Of a stretch of DNA of 64,000 nt, positions 1 through 8,600 are shown piece by piece. Position 1 is the first letter of the stretch, and each line of letters begins with the position of its first letter. Position numbers and translations under genes: made by a program. Location: NCBI RefSeq assembly GCF_900109925.1, contig NZ_FOBW01000001.1:372001-436000 (forward strand). Direction: 5' to 3'. The notes under the pieces were generated by a model. The model was not told where the DNA came from. It saw nothing but the letters and a program-made list of their open reading frames with translations, and searched no databases. This stretch comes from Mesobacillus persicus. Its GTDB lineage: Bacteria > Bacillota > Bacilli > Bacillales > Cytobacillaceae.

Positions 1-152
1 CTTTTTACTAGAAATTCCAACTCGATAGAAGTATACTAAAAAACGGTGACTATTTCGAAAAATACTTTTTTAACAAAATAAAGTGCCTAACTTCCGACGT
101 CATTAAGTATAGGAGGCAGTAAGCACTTTAGGAAGAAGAAAGGAATTTATTT

Positions 153-1583
153 ATGAACAAGTCTATGGAAAAGAAAAATACTTCAATTGTCGTGTTGTTG
201 TTGGCTGGGACTTTTATTGCTATTTTAAATCAAACCTTGATGATTACGGCTATCCCACCGATTATGGATGAAATGGGAATCACGGCCAATAGCGCGCAAT
301 GGTTAACGACCGTTTTTATGCTTGTGAATGGGATCATGATCCCTGTTAGCGCGTTTTTATTAGAACGGTTTACGACAAGGCAATTGTTTATTACCGCAAT
401 GAGTGTTTTCGCCTTTGGAACGTTAGTTGCTGGGATTGCACCAAATTTCGAAGTTTTACTACTTGGACGTATCATTCAATCAAGTGGAGCAGGCGTAATG
501 CTTCCTCTTATGCAAACGGTCTTTTTTATGATTTTCCCTGTCCATAGACGCGGAGCAGCGATGGGATTGGTCGGATTGGTCATTTCCTTTGCGCCGGCGA
601 TTGGACCTGCTTTATCAGGCTGGGTAACTGAGCATTATTCATGGAGAGTACTTTTCTTTATTATTTTGCCGATTGCCTTGATTGATATTCTAATAGCTTC
701 CTTTGTTTTAAGGAATGTAACGGAAGTAACTAAGCCTAAATTAGATGTATTATCAGTTATCTTGTCTTCATTCGGCTTCGGAGGACTTCTATATGGTTTT
801 ACATCGGCCGGGAACGCAGGCTGGCTCGCGATTAGTACCATCCTTACCCTAGGAATCGGCGTAATTTCATTGATTTTGTTCATTACAAGGCAATTACGGC
901 TGGCCCATCCTATGCTCGAGTTTCGTGTGTTTAAGCACGCGCTTTTCCCTCAGGCAGTGATTATTGGAATGGTTACCTTTATGGGGTTGATTGGTTCAGA
1001 AACAATTATTCCGTTGTTTATGCAAAACATGCGTGAATTCACCGCTCTTGAAGCCGGTCTTGCTCTTTTACCAGGAGCAGTAATTACCGCAATTCTATCC
1101 CCTGTTACCGGAAGAGTATTTGACCGATTTGGAGCTAGGTGGCTCGTTATTACTGGGTTAGCAATTATTACACTTGCATCGTTCGGGTTATCACACTTGA
1201 GTCCTACGACTTCGTTTACTTATATCATGATGATGTACTCCGTTCGGATGTTTGGGTTGGCAATGGTGCTTATGCCAGTTTCAACAGCTGCTTTAAACAG
1301 ACTACCGAAAAAATTGATTGCTCATGGAGCAGCGATGGATAATACAATGAAGATGATTGCAGCTTCTGTCGGAACAGCTGTGCTTGTAACGGTCATGACT
1401 ACAACAGAATCTACCGTTCAAAAAAGCATTGATATTCCTAATCCTGATATCTATGGTGCCAATATGGCCTTTCTCGCTTTAACTATCCTCTCGTTAGCTG
1501 CCTTTATTCTTTCGTTTTCAATAAAGGATCGTAAGCCAGGGCTTTCGGATAAAGAAACGCAGGGAGAAAAAGTTGAACAATAA
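153..1583 (+). CDS. DHA2-family MFS multidrug exporter
   Basis: Drug:H+ antiporter of the 14-helix DHA2 (EmrB/QacA/LmrB) type, acting in the cytoplasmic membrane. The 476-residue protein is almost entirely hydrophobic helices. A DHA2-type motif C region with GPALSGW followed by SWRVLFF lies near residues 150-170, and the length matches LmrB-like proteins. ATG follows an AAAGGAA ribosome binding site. It stands alone and ends in a strong hairpin terminator shared with the convergent flavoprotein gene. The substrate cannot be told from sequence. Confidence 0.9.
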   Translation: MNKSMEKKNTSIVVLLLAGTFIAILNQTLMITAIPPIMDEMGITANSAQWLTTVFMLVNGIMIPVSAFLLERFTTRQLFITAMSVFAFGTLVAGIAPNFEVLLLGRIIQSSGAGVMLPLMQTVFFMIFPVHRRGAAMGLVGLVISFAPAIGPALSGWVTEHYSWRVLFFIILPIALIDILIASFVLRNVTEVTKPKLDVLSVILSSFGFGGLLYGFTSAGNAGWLAISTILTLGIGVISLILFITRQLRLAHPMLEFRVFKHALFPQAVIIGMVTFMGLIGSETIIPLFMQNMREFTALEAGLALLPGAVITAILSPVTGRVFDRFGARWLVITGLAIITLASFGLSHLSPTTSFTYIMMMYSVRMFGLAMVLMPVSTAALNRLPKKLIAHGAAMDNTMKMIAASVGTAVLVTVMTTTESTVQKSIDIPNPDIYGANMAFLALTILSLAAFILSFSIKDRKPGLSDKETQGEKVEQ

Positions 1584-1588
1584 GATAA

Positions 1589-1645
1589 AAACTCCTCCAA
1601 ACCACATTGTTGTTACTCAGTGGATTTGGAGGAGTTCTTTTAATT
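1589..1645 (+). terminator. bidirectional terminator between convergent genes
   Basis: AACTCCTCCAAA-CCAC pairs with GTGG-ATTTGGAGGAGTT, with one bulge, followed by TTTTAATT. It lies between the stop codons of the exporter and the PPOX gene. Confidence 0.8.
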
Positions 1646-1689
1646 TAGTTAGGGTCTTCATTTTTATCTCTATAGAGAAAGGGTGAAGT

Positions 1690-2325
1690 TTAATATAGAC
1701 GTTTCCTGTATCCCTCCGCCAGCCTTTCTGCAATGGAATCCGACGTGGTTCCGGGGAGCTTTGCGTGTTCAAATATGATTTCAGCAGCGTTGGGTAATGA
1801 CTCTTGAGGTGCCCACGTGGTGGGTTCCCATAACTTTGAACGTTTAAAAGCCTTTGCACAATGAATGAAACATTCCTCAACTTCTACTACAATACCTATT
1901 TGAGGCTTTTTCCCTCTCACTGCCATTTGTTCTAAAACTTCATCGTCTGTAATCAATGTTGCCTTGCCGTTGACTCTAAGAGTTTCTTCTAAACCAGGAA
2001 TAAAAAAAAGCAGCCCTACATGTGGGTTCATTAGGATATTACGCATCGAGTCCATTCTTTTGTTTCCCGGTCTTTCTGGGATTATCATCGTCCTATCGTT
2101 TAATACTTTGATAAAACCAGGAGCATCACCACGAGGCGACACATCACATTGTCCAAAAGAATTGGATGTAGAAAGGACCATGAATGGGGAATGTTCAATA
2201 AAATTTGTACAATGGTGATCTAAGATGGTAATCACCTTCTGTTTGGCCAATTCGCTTGGTCCCCCTATTAAACTATCTAACTCTTCTTCCGACTTAATTA
2301 TATTTTTAAATGACGTAGTAACCAT
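1690..2325 (-). CDS. Pyridoxamine 5'-phosphate oxidase-family FMN flavoprotein
   Basis: PPOX-fold flavoprotein of the MSMEG_1061-like type. Motifs from the family core are visible: SNSFGQCDVSPRGDAPGF, then IPERPGNKRMDSMRNIL and VGLLFFIPG. The C-terminus has CFIHCAKAFKRSKLW, typical of these proteins, in which the conserved His/Cys/Lys region binds cofactor. The open frame runs 7 codons further upstream, but AAGGGAG lies immediately before the ATG at 2325, giving 211 aa. Probably an FMN-dependent oxidoreductase; the substrate is unknown. Confidence 0.85.
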   Translation of the reverse strand: MVTTSFKNIIKSEEELDSLIGGPSELAKQKVITILDHHCTNFIEHSPFMVLSTSNSFGQCDVSPRGDAPGFIKVLNDRTMIIPERPGNKRMDSMRNILMNPHVGLLFFIPGLEETLRVNGKATLITDDEVLEQMAVRGKKPQIGIVVEVEECFIHCAKAFKRSKLWEPTTWAPQESLPNAAEIIFEHAKLPGTTSDSIAERLAEGYRKRLY

Positions 2326-2512
2326 GCCTCTTACTCCCTTCAACAAAATTTACATCCATCATATCACCATTTTTATTGAAGTGGAAAAATTATGTAAGAG
2401 CGTTTCTCGTGTGAATGGTAACAAAAAAACAATGCTATCCTCTAGGGATTGCATTGCCTGTTCCGTTTGATATTGGGTTGATTAGAAGTCAGACATTGTT
2501 GAAACAAAAAAA

Positions 2513-2592
2513 GGACTTGGTGGGAGTCGAACCCACAAGATGTCCAACAATTCATAAATTGTTGACTGCTCTGACCATTGAGCTACAAGTCC
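2513..2592 (-). tRNA. tRNA-like gene with an over-long anticodon arm
   Basis: Reading the minus strand: a perfect 7-bp acceptor stem (GGACTTG/CAAGTCC), T8 A9, a 4-bp D stem GCTC/GAGC with an AATGGTCA loop, a 5-nt variable loop, and a T arm GTGGG-TTCGACT-CCCAC. All of these are canonical. The anticodon arm is 25 nt instead of 17. It folds as GTC+AACAATT paired with AATTGTT+GAC, with one bulged G and a 4-nt TATG loop, so no anticodon can be assigned. CCA is not encoded, and a T7 run follows directly. Either a structurally aberrant tRNA or a tRNA-derived RNA. Confidence 0.6.
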
Positions 2593-2644
2593 TTACTCAT
2601 ATTATTTCCACATTTGTCATTTCCATGCAGGTAAAATGAATTAT

Positions 2645-2788
2645 TTATCTTAGCTTTCCGATTCTTTTTTTAATTGGGAGGCTGTAACAGTCATCGCATA
2701 CTCCGTTATTATCCTGATACTCGTCTTCGTCTGTGATCACGTTGTTGCATTTAGAGCAAATCCACTGCTGTTCGGTAACCTGCTCCAT
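2645..2788 (-). CDS. 47-aa zinc-ribbon miniprotein
   Basis: Small ORF with two CxxC pairs (CSKC near residue 11 and CDDC near residue 32), the pattern of a minimal zinc ribbon, and a basic C-terminus. ATG at 2788 is preceded by AAAGGAGATGAGCGT, a strong ribosome binding site. It lies just upstream of the tRNA-like gene in the same direction and might share its transcript. Function unknown; possibly a nucleic-acid or protein-binding adaptor. Confidence 0.7.
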   Translation of the reverse strand: MEQVTEQQWICSKCNNVITDEDEYQDNNGVCDDCYSLPIKKRIGKLR

Positions 2789-2887
2789 ACGCTCATCTCC
2801 TTTTTATTACATAATTCGTGAAGATGAATAAAAATCCTTCAATAATTTTTAATAAATTACGGATTTTGACGAATAAGCAGATACCGT

Positions 2888-3559
2888 CTATAGCCCTAAT
2901 GAAAAGCTAGGCAAATCAGGGTTGCTAGCAATCAGGGTATTAATATTCTTTGTTACCTTTGTAGTATAGGTAAAGTCCCCATAACAATAAGGATAACGAA
3001 AATTATTCTGATCTCCTCCGCAATTGTAGAGCTTTGGATTCTTATCAACCTGGATAGCAGAGAATTCTTTCGCTATTGTTTCGCTATGTGTGCCACCTTT
3101 TTCAGCCACAAAATCGATGTATCCTAAGCCCATATTATAAGCTTGGATAATCGTTTGAAAATCAACCTGACGCTTATTCCCATAAGCTAAGGTGTTTTGG
3201 AAGTGCTTGACCCCTTGTTTAATGCTTTGGTGCGGATCGTTTATGGAGTTAGGTGCTAACCCAGCAGATTCTGATGACTGCATCGGGTCTCCACCCTTGC
3301 CCCTACTCTCCTGCTCCATAATGGCCGCAAGTACTACCGTGTATTCTTCTAAGTCAACTTTTTCCAACTCTTGACGGAGAATAGGAGTGTATTTTTCAAC
3401 ATCACTATTAACCGTAGGTTGGACTGGAGTGCCTGTTTTATCATGGGTTTGAATCTGAGTGACTTGTTGGATTACTACTGAGATAAAAATAAACGCGAAT
3501 AAAACTAGAACAATATTAAAATTTCTTTGGATTTTTTTCTTGTTTTTTTTACTTGCCAT
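2888..3559 (-). CDS. Membrane-anchored lysozyme-like (CwlT N-terminal-type) protein
   Basis: 223 residues: a basic N-terminus, one transmembrane anchor at about residues 14-34, then an extracellular lysozyme-like domain. It contains MEQESRGKGGDPMQSSES, with a likely catalytic Glu, and IIQAYNMGLGYIDF. This is the muramidase/transglycosylase fold of Tn916 Orf14/CwlT and the B. subtilis YocA type. Expected role: cleaving glycan strands at the cell surface. ATG at 3559 follows GGGAGCC. No conjugation genes are nearby. Confidence 0.85.
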   Translation of the reverse strand: MASKKNKKKIQRNFNIVLVLFAFIFISVVIQQVTQIQTHDKTGTPVQPTVNSDVEKYTPILRQELEKVDLEEYTVVLAAIMEQESRGKGGDPMQSSESAGLAPNSINDPHQSIKQGVKHFQNTLAYGNKRQVDFQTIIQAYNMGLGYIDFVAEKGGTHSETIAKEFSAIQVDKNPKLYNCGGDQNNFRYPYCYGDFTYTTKVTKNINTLIASNPDLPSFSLGL

Positions 3560-3712
3560 TATTGGGCTCCCTAAGTTCTTGTGATTCTACAACCATTAAA
3601 ACATAAAACATTGGGAGTCTCTAGTAATAATTGTTCCTAAGCTAATAGAATAAAAGTTAATTTATCGATTTATTTAGTCTGTTTTATAGGCAATCCCTAG
3701 ATATAAGGTCTG

Positions 3713-4528
3713 TTATCTAACTTTCCATCTATATAATAGATAGCTAAAAACAAAGGTAAGAAGTGAAAACAAGAGAGCGATACTTGAGAATACTAAGACA
3801 TAAACATTGTATCGTGCAATTTTACCAATAATCTCTTGGGAGTTGAATCCTAACAGACCTGCAATCACGTTAAAAAGGATAAGCATGAAGAAAAGTGCGA
3901 TAAGCCCTTTTGACGCCCCTTGGATATCTGCCTTACTAAGCGCGATATGAGAAGAAATGCTAATTGCAAGTAAAAGAAAAATCCAGAACATCGGATTTAG
4001 TATATTTTCAAAGGTAAAGAGATTCTTCGTTAGCAGAAGCAACGTGTCTCCTAATGTGTTTATGAGATGACTAGCCTCTATTGTGCTTCCTTGAAAGATT
4101 GAAGAGCGAACGGATCTGTAGGTTTCAGGAAGAAGCCAATACATTCCTAAGATTATTGCACCAATTCCGCTAAAGATGGGACCCAGACCGATAAAAAACA
4201 AGCCTACTTGCTGATATAGACTATGTTTATTGTATTGATGCTCGACATAGCCGAGTACGCCATTGGATGAATTCAATTGTAAAAGCTTCACTCTTGTTAC
4301 CTTATGTCCCCAGATAAAGCACTGAATAAGGTGACCTATTTCGTGAATCGGAGTACCTATCCATGCTGTAAAAAGAACGCCTTTGATTCCAAACGCTCTT
4401 GTTAGGTAGAGGGTTGAATACCGTTCGAGAATCCCCAGGACAAATCCAACCAATAGGAGCACCCCGACAAGAGAACCCAGCTCTATAAAACTTGTGAAAA
4501 TGATGGATAGAAAAGTTGAAAGGTTCAA
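3713..4528 (-). CDS. Multi-pass membrane protein with HEIGH zinc-protease motif (M50-like)
   Basis: 271 residues with about six hydrophobic segments. A HEIGH motif at residues 62-66 sits at the end of a membrane segment, the HExxH signature of M50-like intramembrane metallopeptidases. A typical second M50 motif (NxxPxxxxDG) is not evident, so activity is uncertain. The start is TTG at 4528, after AAAGGACTAGAG. Transcribed alone on the minus strand. Substrate unknown. Confidence 0.65.
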   Translation of the reverse strand: MNLSTFLSIIFTSFIELGSLVGVLLLVGFVLGILERYSTLYLTRAFGIKGVLFTAWIGTPIHEIGHLIQCFIWGHKVTRVKLLQLNSSNGVLGYVEHQYNKHSLYQQVGLFFIGLGPIFSGIGAIILGMYWLLPETYRSVRSSIFQGSTIEASHLINTLGDTLLLLTKNLFTFENILNPMFWIFLLLAISISSHIALSKADIQGASKGLIALFFMLILFNVIAGLLGFNSQEIIGKIARYNVYVLVFSSIALLFSLLTFVFSYLLYRWKVR

Positions 4529-4588
4529 GGTTATCTCTAGTCCTTTCGAGTAAATTGACCATGGTCTTTAATCATCAATAAAGGGAAA

Positions 4589-5464
4589 TTAACGATCACA
4601 ATCTACGGTAGTTAAGAAGTCACCGACCACGTGTAAATATTCTGCCTCATCCTCTATATATGGCATATGAGCACTGTTTTCAAAAACATGGACTCTTGAA
4701 TTTGGAGTGAGGCTACTGTAATACGCCGTTGTTTCTGGAGTTGCTTCATCATACCGACCACAAGCATATAGAGTCGGGCAGGTAATTTCGTGTAATTGGG
4801 AGGTACAGTCAAATGTCTTTAAGTTACCTGTAACAGTAAATTCTGACGGTCCCCACATTATGTTGTATACTTCAGGATTTTTTAGATGGGCACCTTGTTT
4901 TAAATGTTCAGGATAAGGATCTAAGCGGCAAACAAAGTGTTGATTAAACACCAAGGTTGCGTCCTTATATTCCTGCGTGTCAGTTGTTCCATTTTGTTCA
5001 CTTCTGATAATGATTTCTTGAATTTCTTTTGGTAGTTTTTTGAGATTCCTGCGTTGATCTTGCTCCCATAACGGAGCACTGAGGCATGAGCTAGAAAAGA
5101 CAACGCTTTTCACACCTTTTGGCTTCGTTAGGCAATAAGCAGCCGCTAAGGTTGTTCCCCAGGAATGGCCGAGAATATGAACCTCCTCTAAGTTTAACGC
5201 TTTGCGGATATCCGCTAATTCTTGGACAAACCGGTCGATGTTCCATAACGAGGGATCAGTAGGTCGGTCGGATCGTCCACACCCTAGTTGATCATAGAGA
5301 ATAACTGGTCGGTCAACTGCTAGCTCCTTTAGTCCTTGCAAGGTATAGCAGGAAGAACCAGGACCTCCATGCAAAATAATAAGTGGGGTGCCCTCCGCCT
5401 GTTTATTATGTAATTGATACCAAACCTTCCCACCAGGAACTTCAATATATCCTTCTTCGTGCAT
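4589..5464 (-). CDS. Alpha/beta hydrolase, proline iminopeptidase-type (S33)
   Basis: Peptidase S33-like hydrolase: oxyanion-hole LHGGPG near residue 35, nucleophile elbow GHSWGT near residue 100, a late DEAT acid region, and catalytic His in NSAHMPY. These proteins release N-terminal residues or hydrolyse small amides and esters in the cytoplasm. The longest frame begins at a TTG (5476) that overlaps its own AGGAG. The ATG at 5464 is preferred, giving 291 aa. Confidence 0.85.
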   Translation of the reverse strand: MHEEGYIEVPGGKVWYQLHNKQAEGTPLIILHGGPGSSCYTLQGLKELAVDRPVILYDQLGCGRSDRPTDPSLWNIDRFVQELADIRKALNLEEVHILGHSWGTTLAAAYCLTKPKGVKSVVFSSSCLSAPLWEQDQRRNLKKLPKEIQEIIIRSEQNGTTDTQEYKDATLVFNQHFVCRLDPYPEHLKQGAHLKNPEVYNIMWGPSEFTVTGNLKTFDCTSQLHEITCPTLYACGRYDEATPETTAYYSSLTPNSRVHVFENSAHMPYIEDEAEYLHVVGDFLTTVDCDR

Positions 5465-5510
5465 ACTCTTCGCCAACTCCTATTGTCTTTTGTTTTTTTA
5501 CAGTTAAATA

Positions 5511-5531
5511 CCAGGTGCCAGGCACCATCCA
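5511..5531. repeat. GGTGCCAGGCACC palindrome, copy 1
   Basis: The core GGTGCCAGGCACC is at 5514-5526, inside CCAGGTGCCAGGCACCATCC. It lies 12 nt beyond the sirtuin stop codon. It is one of nine loci of this dispersed palindrome in the window. Confidence 0.85.
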
Positions 5532-5542
5532 GGAAATTCCAC

Positions 5543-6307
5543 TTATTCTTTGTTTATTTGCGTTAAGGTGGCCCCTATGGACTCGTGAATGACGTAGGTG
5601 TCATGAGCGTGATCGTATGGAGAATCTCCTTTATTGATGAGAATTATTGGGACACCCTCCCTTCTGTACTGTGGGAAAGTTGAAAATGGTGTAACCTGTA
5701 GGCTTGTCCCTAGGACTAAGATACAATCTGCTTGGTGTATGATATTCGTGATTGTACTAAACCCTTCTGCTGTAAACCATTCTCCGGCATCCCCAAACAG
5801 CACCACATCTGGTTTTATGTAATGGTCGTGTTCTTCACGAGTTTGACAATGAGTGCAAATAAAATAGTCTTCCATGGTCTGAATGCGGTTCATCATCTCT
5901 TCGGTTCGATATACTTTCCCGCAATTCATGCAAGAAGCCGTTCTCATCGTACCATGAAATTCGATGACATGGTTGCTTCCCGCTTTTTGGTGGAGGCCAT
6001 CGATATTTTGGGTGATAATCGTTGATACTTTCCCTTCTTCCTCCCATTTTGCTAATATCTGATGACCAACGTTTGGCAATGCTTCTGGGTGGTAAAGGTT
6101 TTCAATCGCAAATTGGTAAAACTCTTTAGGGTGCTTATAGAAAAAATCAAGCGACAGTATGTATTCTGGTGATTGGCGATAGATTCCTGTTCGTGATCTG
6201 AAGTCCTTGATTCCAGATTCTGTACTAATTCCAGCGCCTGTTAGAACAACGATTTCTTTAGCCTCTTTGATGATTTTTATGCATTTTTCAAGATTGTTTA
6301 TCTCCAC
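5543..6307 (-). CDS. NAD-dependent protein deacylase (Sir2 family)
   Basis: Cytoplasmic sirtuin that removes acyl groups from lysines using NAD+. Visible: NAD-binding GAGISTESGI with DFRS (residues about 22-38), TQNIDGLHQKAG, catalytic His in IEFHGT, and a four-Cys zinc site CMNC...CTHC. The 254-aa length matches bacterial class sirtuins such as SrtN/CobB. The start is GTG at 6307, 10 nt after AGGAG. Confidence 0.95.
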   Translation of the reverse strand: MEINNLEKCIKIIKEAKEIVVLTGAGISTESGIKDFRSRTGIYRQSPEYILSLDFFYKHPKEFYQFAIENLYHPEALPNVGHQILAKWEEEGKVSTIITQNIDGLHQKAGSNHVIEFHGTMRTASCMNCGKVYRTEEMMNRIQTMEDYFICTHCQTREEHDHYIKPDVVLFGDAGEWFTAEGFSTITNIIHQADCILVLGTSLQVTPFSTFPQYRREGVPIILINKGDSPYDHAHDTYVIHESIGATLTQINKE

Positions 6308-6641
6308 AGTTAATCTACTCCTATGATAAGCTCGTTTGTTTTAGTCGTCGGTCTGTTGACCTACAATGATGAAGTGGCCAGTACCAACTGATAGCATTAC
6401 CCCATGCACCTGTGTTGATTCTAAATAACCTAATGGATAGAGAATTGCACTTGCTTAAATGCCTAACCCAACAGAATTCACAGAATATCCGGCCAACTTG
6501 TTCAAATTCCCGCCTCATGATATGGACTATTTTAAAGCATTTTTTAGTAAACTTCTGCATATAAGGAAAAAGATTCAGCATCCACTCACGGAGTACCGAA
6601 TCTTAAAAAATGAAGGATGAATTGTTTTAGTGTGAAATTAA
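6308..6641. other. 334-bp gap without a supported gene
   Basis: No complete gene is evident. On the minus strand a short stretch ending at 6330-6345 reads as QVHGVMLSVGTGHFIIVG after a stop codon, and it changes frame relative to the longest open frame. It may be the tail of a decayed small gene, but no family is recognised. Confidence 0.4.
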
Positions 6642-7700
6642 TCATAAAGCTTGGAGCCGATGGATGATTTCCTCCGTAACTTCCTTTGTTGTGTTCCGTA
6701 CTCCTAAGTCAGGTGTTAGAATTCCATCTCCTGTCACCCCTTCAACCACATCTAGGAGTTGATGACCAAGTTCCTCTTCACCCAAATGATCGAGCATCAT
6801 TTTCGCAGTCCAAATCTGGCCGATTGGGTTAGCGATGCCCTTCCCGACAATGTCAGGCGCACTCCCATGGACCGGTTCAAACATCGATGGGTATTTGCCG
6901 TTGACATTTATGTTGGCTGCTGGTGCAATTCCAATGCTTCCCATAACGGCGGCGCCTATATCCGTTAGGATGTCGCCAAATAGATTGCTAGCGACGATTA
7001 CATCAAACCGTTCAGGTTGGGTTACGAAAAAGGCGGCTAAAGCATCAATATGTTGGGAGTCGGTTTGAATGTCGGGATAGTCTTTCGAAACATCTTTAAA
7101 TACATTGTCCCAGAATGGCATGGAGTACACGATTCCGTTGGATTTTGTGGCACTGGTCACACGGGATCTACGTTTGGAGGCTAAATCAAATGCATATCGC
7201 ATCGCACGCTCTGTCGCTTTTCTAGAGAACACCGCATTTTGAATGGCGATTTCATCTTCCCCTTGGTAGATGGTTCCTCCCACCGTGCTATATTCTCCCT
7301 CACTGTTCTCGCGGATAACGATGAGATCAAAATCCTTTGGGTTTGCTAATGGGGAACGAATGCCATTCATCATTTTAGCTGGGCGCAAGTTAATTGTTTG
7401 CTCAAACTCACGGCGAATTTTAATCAGCAATCCCCAAAGAGAAATGTGGTCTGGGACAATTTTTGGATTCCCAACAGCACCTAAAAAGATCCCATCGAAC
7501 TCTTTCAATCTCTCTAAACCATCCTCAGGCATCATCGCCCCGTGTTCAAGATAGTATTCACAGCTCCAAGGGTATTCGACAAACTCAAACTTCAAACCAC
7601 CATGAACGTCCGCTATTGCTTCTAGTACCTTTATTGCGGCTGGGACTACTTCTCTACCAATCCCGTCGCCGGGGATACTGGCTATTTTTAATATTTTCAT
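6642..7700 (-). CDS. Tartrate dehydrogenase / isopropylmalate-type dehydrogenase (YcsA-like)
   Basis: NAD-dependent beta-decarboxylating dehydrogenase that oxidises a 2-R-malate-type substrate. Family motifs: IPGDGIGREV at the N-terminus, the IRENSEGEYS substrate loop, TKSNGI, and FEPVHGSAPDI near the nucleotide site. It lacks leucine-operon neighbours and resembles the tartrate/D-malate branch (YcsA/TtuC) rather than LeuB. ATG at 7700 follows GAGGTGAAATCA. The open frame continues 24 codons upstream into the preceding terminator, so the longer start is rejected. Confidence 0.85.
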   Translation of the reverse strand: MKILKIASIPGDGIGREVVPAAIKVLEAIADVHGGLKFEFVEYPWSCEYYLEHGAMMPEDGLERLKEFDGIFLGAVGNPKIVPDHISLWGLLIKIRREFEQTINLRPAKMMNGIRSPLANPKDFDLIVIRENSEGEYSTVGGTIYQGEDEIAIQNAVFSRKATERAMRYAFDLASKRRSRVTSATKSNGIVYSMPFWDNVFKDVSKDYPDIQTDSQHIDALAAFFVTQPERFDVIVASNLFGDILTDIGAAVMGSIGIAPAANINVNGKYPSMFEPVHGSAPDIVGKGIANPIGQIWTAKMMLDHLGEEELGHQLLDVVEGVTGDGILTPDLGVRNTTKEVTEEIIHRLQAL

Positions 7701-7725
7701 TGATTTCACCTCAGGTTTTGACAGA

Positions 7726-7774
7726 CTATGTAAAAAAACTTTGAAAGCCTTGCCCACTGGCAAAGCCTTCAAAG
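7726..7774 (-). terminator. Intrinsic terminator of the SDR/quinone oxidoreductase operon
   Basis: On the minus strand a 16-bp stem CTTTGAAGGCTTTGCC / GGCAAGGCTTTCAAAG, with two G-U pairs and an AGTG loop, is followed by TTTTTTT. Confidence 0.85.
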
Positions 7775-7795
7775 GGAAACTTATAAGCTATTAAA

Positions 7796-8569
7796 CTATA
7801 AGGTACTGCCCCCATCGACACTTAACACCGTTCCCGTTACAAAATCACTAGCTTTTGTTGCAAGATAGATGGCGGCTCCTTTTAACATTTGGTCGTCGCC
7901 GATTTTATTTAGAGGAATTGTTTCTAGAACAGTGTCTTCCTTTTGCTCCAATGTGCCTGCGGTCATCTTCGTGCGGAACATGCCAGGGGCAATCGCGTTC
8001 ACATAAATATTATGTCTTGCCCATTTAATGGCTAAATCCTTTGTAAAATGAATGACCGCCGCTTTACTCGTGGTGTAACCGATCGTGTTTGTCACCTCAG
8101 GCGGCCGGACAGTTAAGCCGGCTGCAGAGGCGATGTTAATGATTTTCCCATAGTTTTGCTCAATCATATGCCGACCGACGGCTTTGCTCATTAAAAACGT
8201 ACCGGTGACATTAACATTCATGACTTTATTCCATGCCTCTAGTGGCATATCCTCAACTGGAGCTCCCCATGTTGCCCCACTATTGTTGACTAAGATATCA
8301 ATTTTACCGAAGTCTGCCAAAACCCGGCTGACAACTTCTTCTACTTGAGGTTCGCTCGTGACATCAAGGGAATAGCTATTGGCTTTGATTCCGTATTCTT
8401 TAGCAAGCCTTTCTGCTACCTCTTCGCAGTTTTCTTTTTTACGGGAGCAAAGAGCCAGATGACAACCCATTTCCGCATAAACTTCAGCAATTTGTTCGCC
8501 GAGGCCACGGCCTCCACCAGTAATGATCGCGACTCGATTCGTTAAATCAAATAATTCTGTAACTTTCAT
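7796..8569 (-). CDS. SDR-family oxidoreductase (gluconate 5-dehydrogenase-like)
   Basis: Classical short-chain dehydrogenase of 257 residues. Cofactor loop TGGGRGLGEQ at residues 18-27, the NNSG motif (usually NNAG), and a catalytic Ser plus YTTSK. The C-terminus is VTGTVLSVDGGSTL. Closest to the gluconate 5-dehydrogenase/3-oxoacyl reductase branch; the substrate is not determinable. It lies 31 bp downstream of the quinone oxidoreductase in the same direction, so the two form a likely operon ending at the 7726-7774 terminator. Confidence 0.9.
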   Translation of the reverse strand: MKVTELFDLTNRVAIITGGGRGLGEQIAEVYAEMGCHLALCSRKKENCEEVAERLAKEYGIKANSYSLDVTSEPQVEEVVSRVLADFGKIDILVNNSGATWGAPVEDMPLEAWNKVMNVNVTGTFLMSKAVGRHMIEQNYGKIINIASAAGLTVRPPEVTNTIGYTTSKAAVIHFTKDLAIKWARHNIYVNAIAPGMFRTKMTAGTLEQKEDTVLETIPLNKIGDDQMLKGAAIYLATKASDFVTGTVLSVDGGSTL

Positions 8570-8600
8570 ACATATGATTCCTTTCCTCTTTTAGCTAGAT

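Noticed and set aside
2513-2592. tRNA-Sec to serve the peroxiredoxin
   Set aside because: No TCA anticodon, no 8-bp acceptor stem and no long variable arm; the length is only 80 nt.
6321-6581. 86-codon minus-strand frame downstream of the YcsA-like gene
   Set aside because: No ribosome binding site or recognisable domain, and plausible protein-like sequence switches frame inside it.
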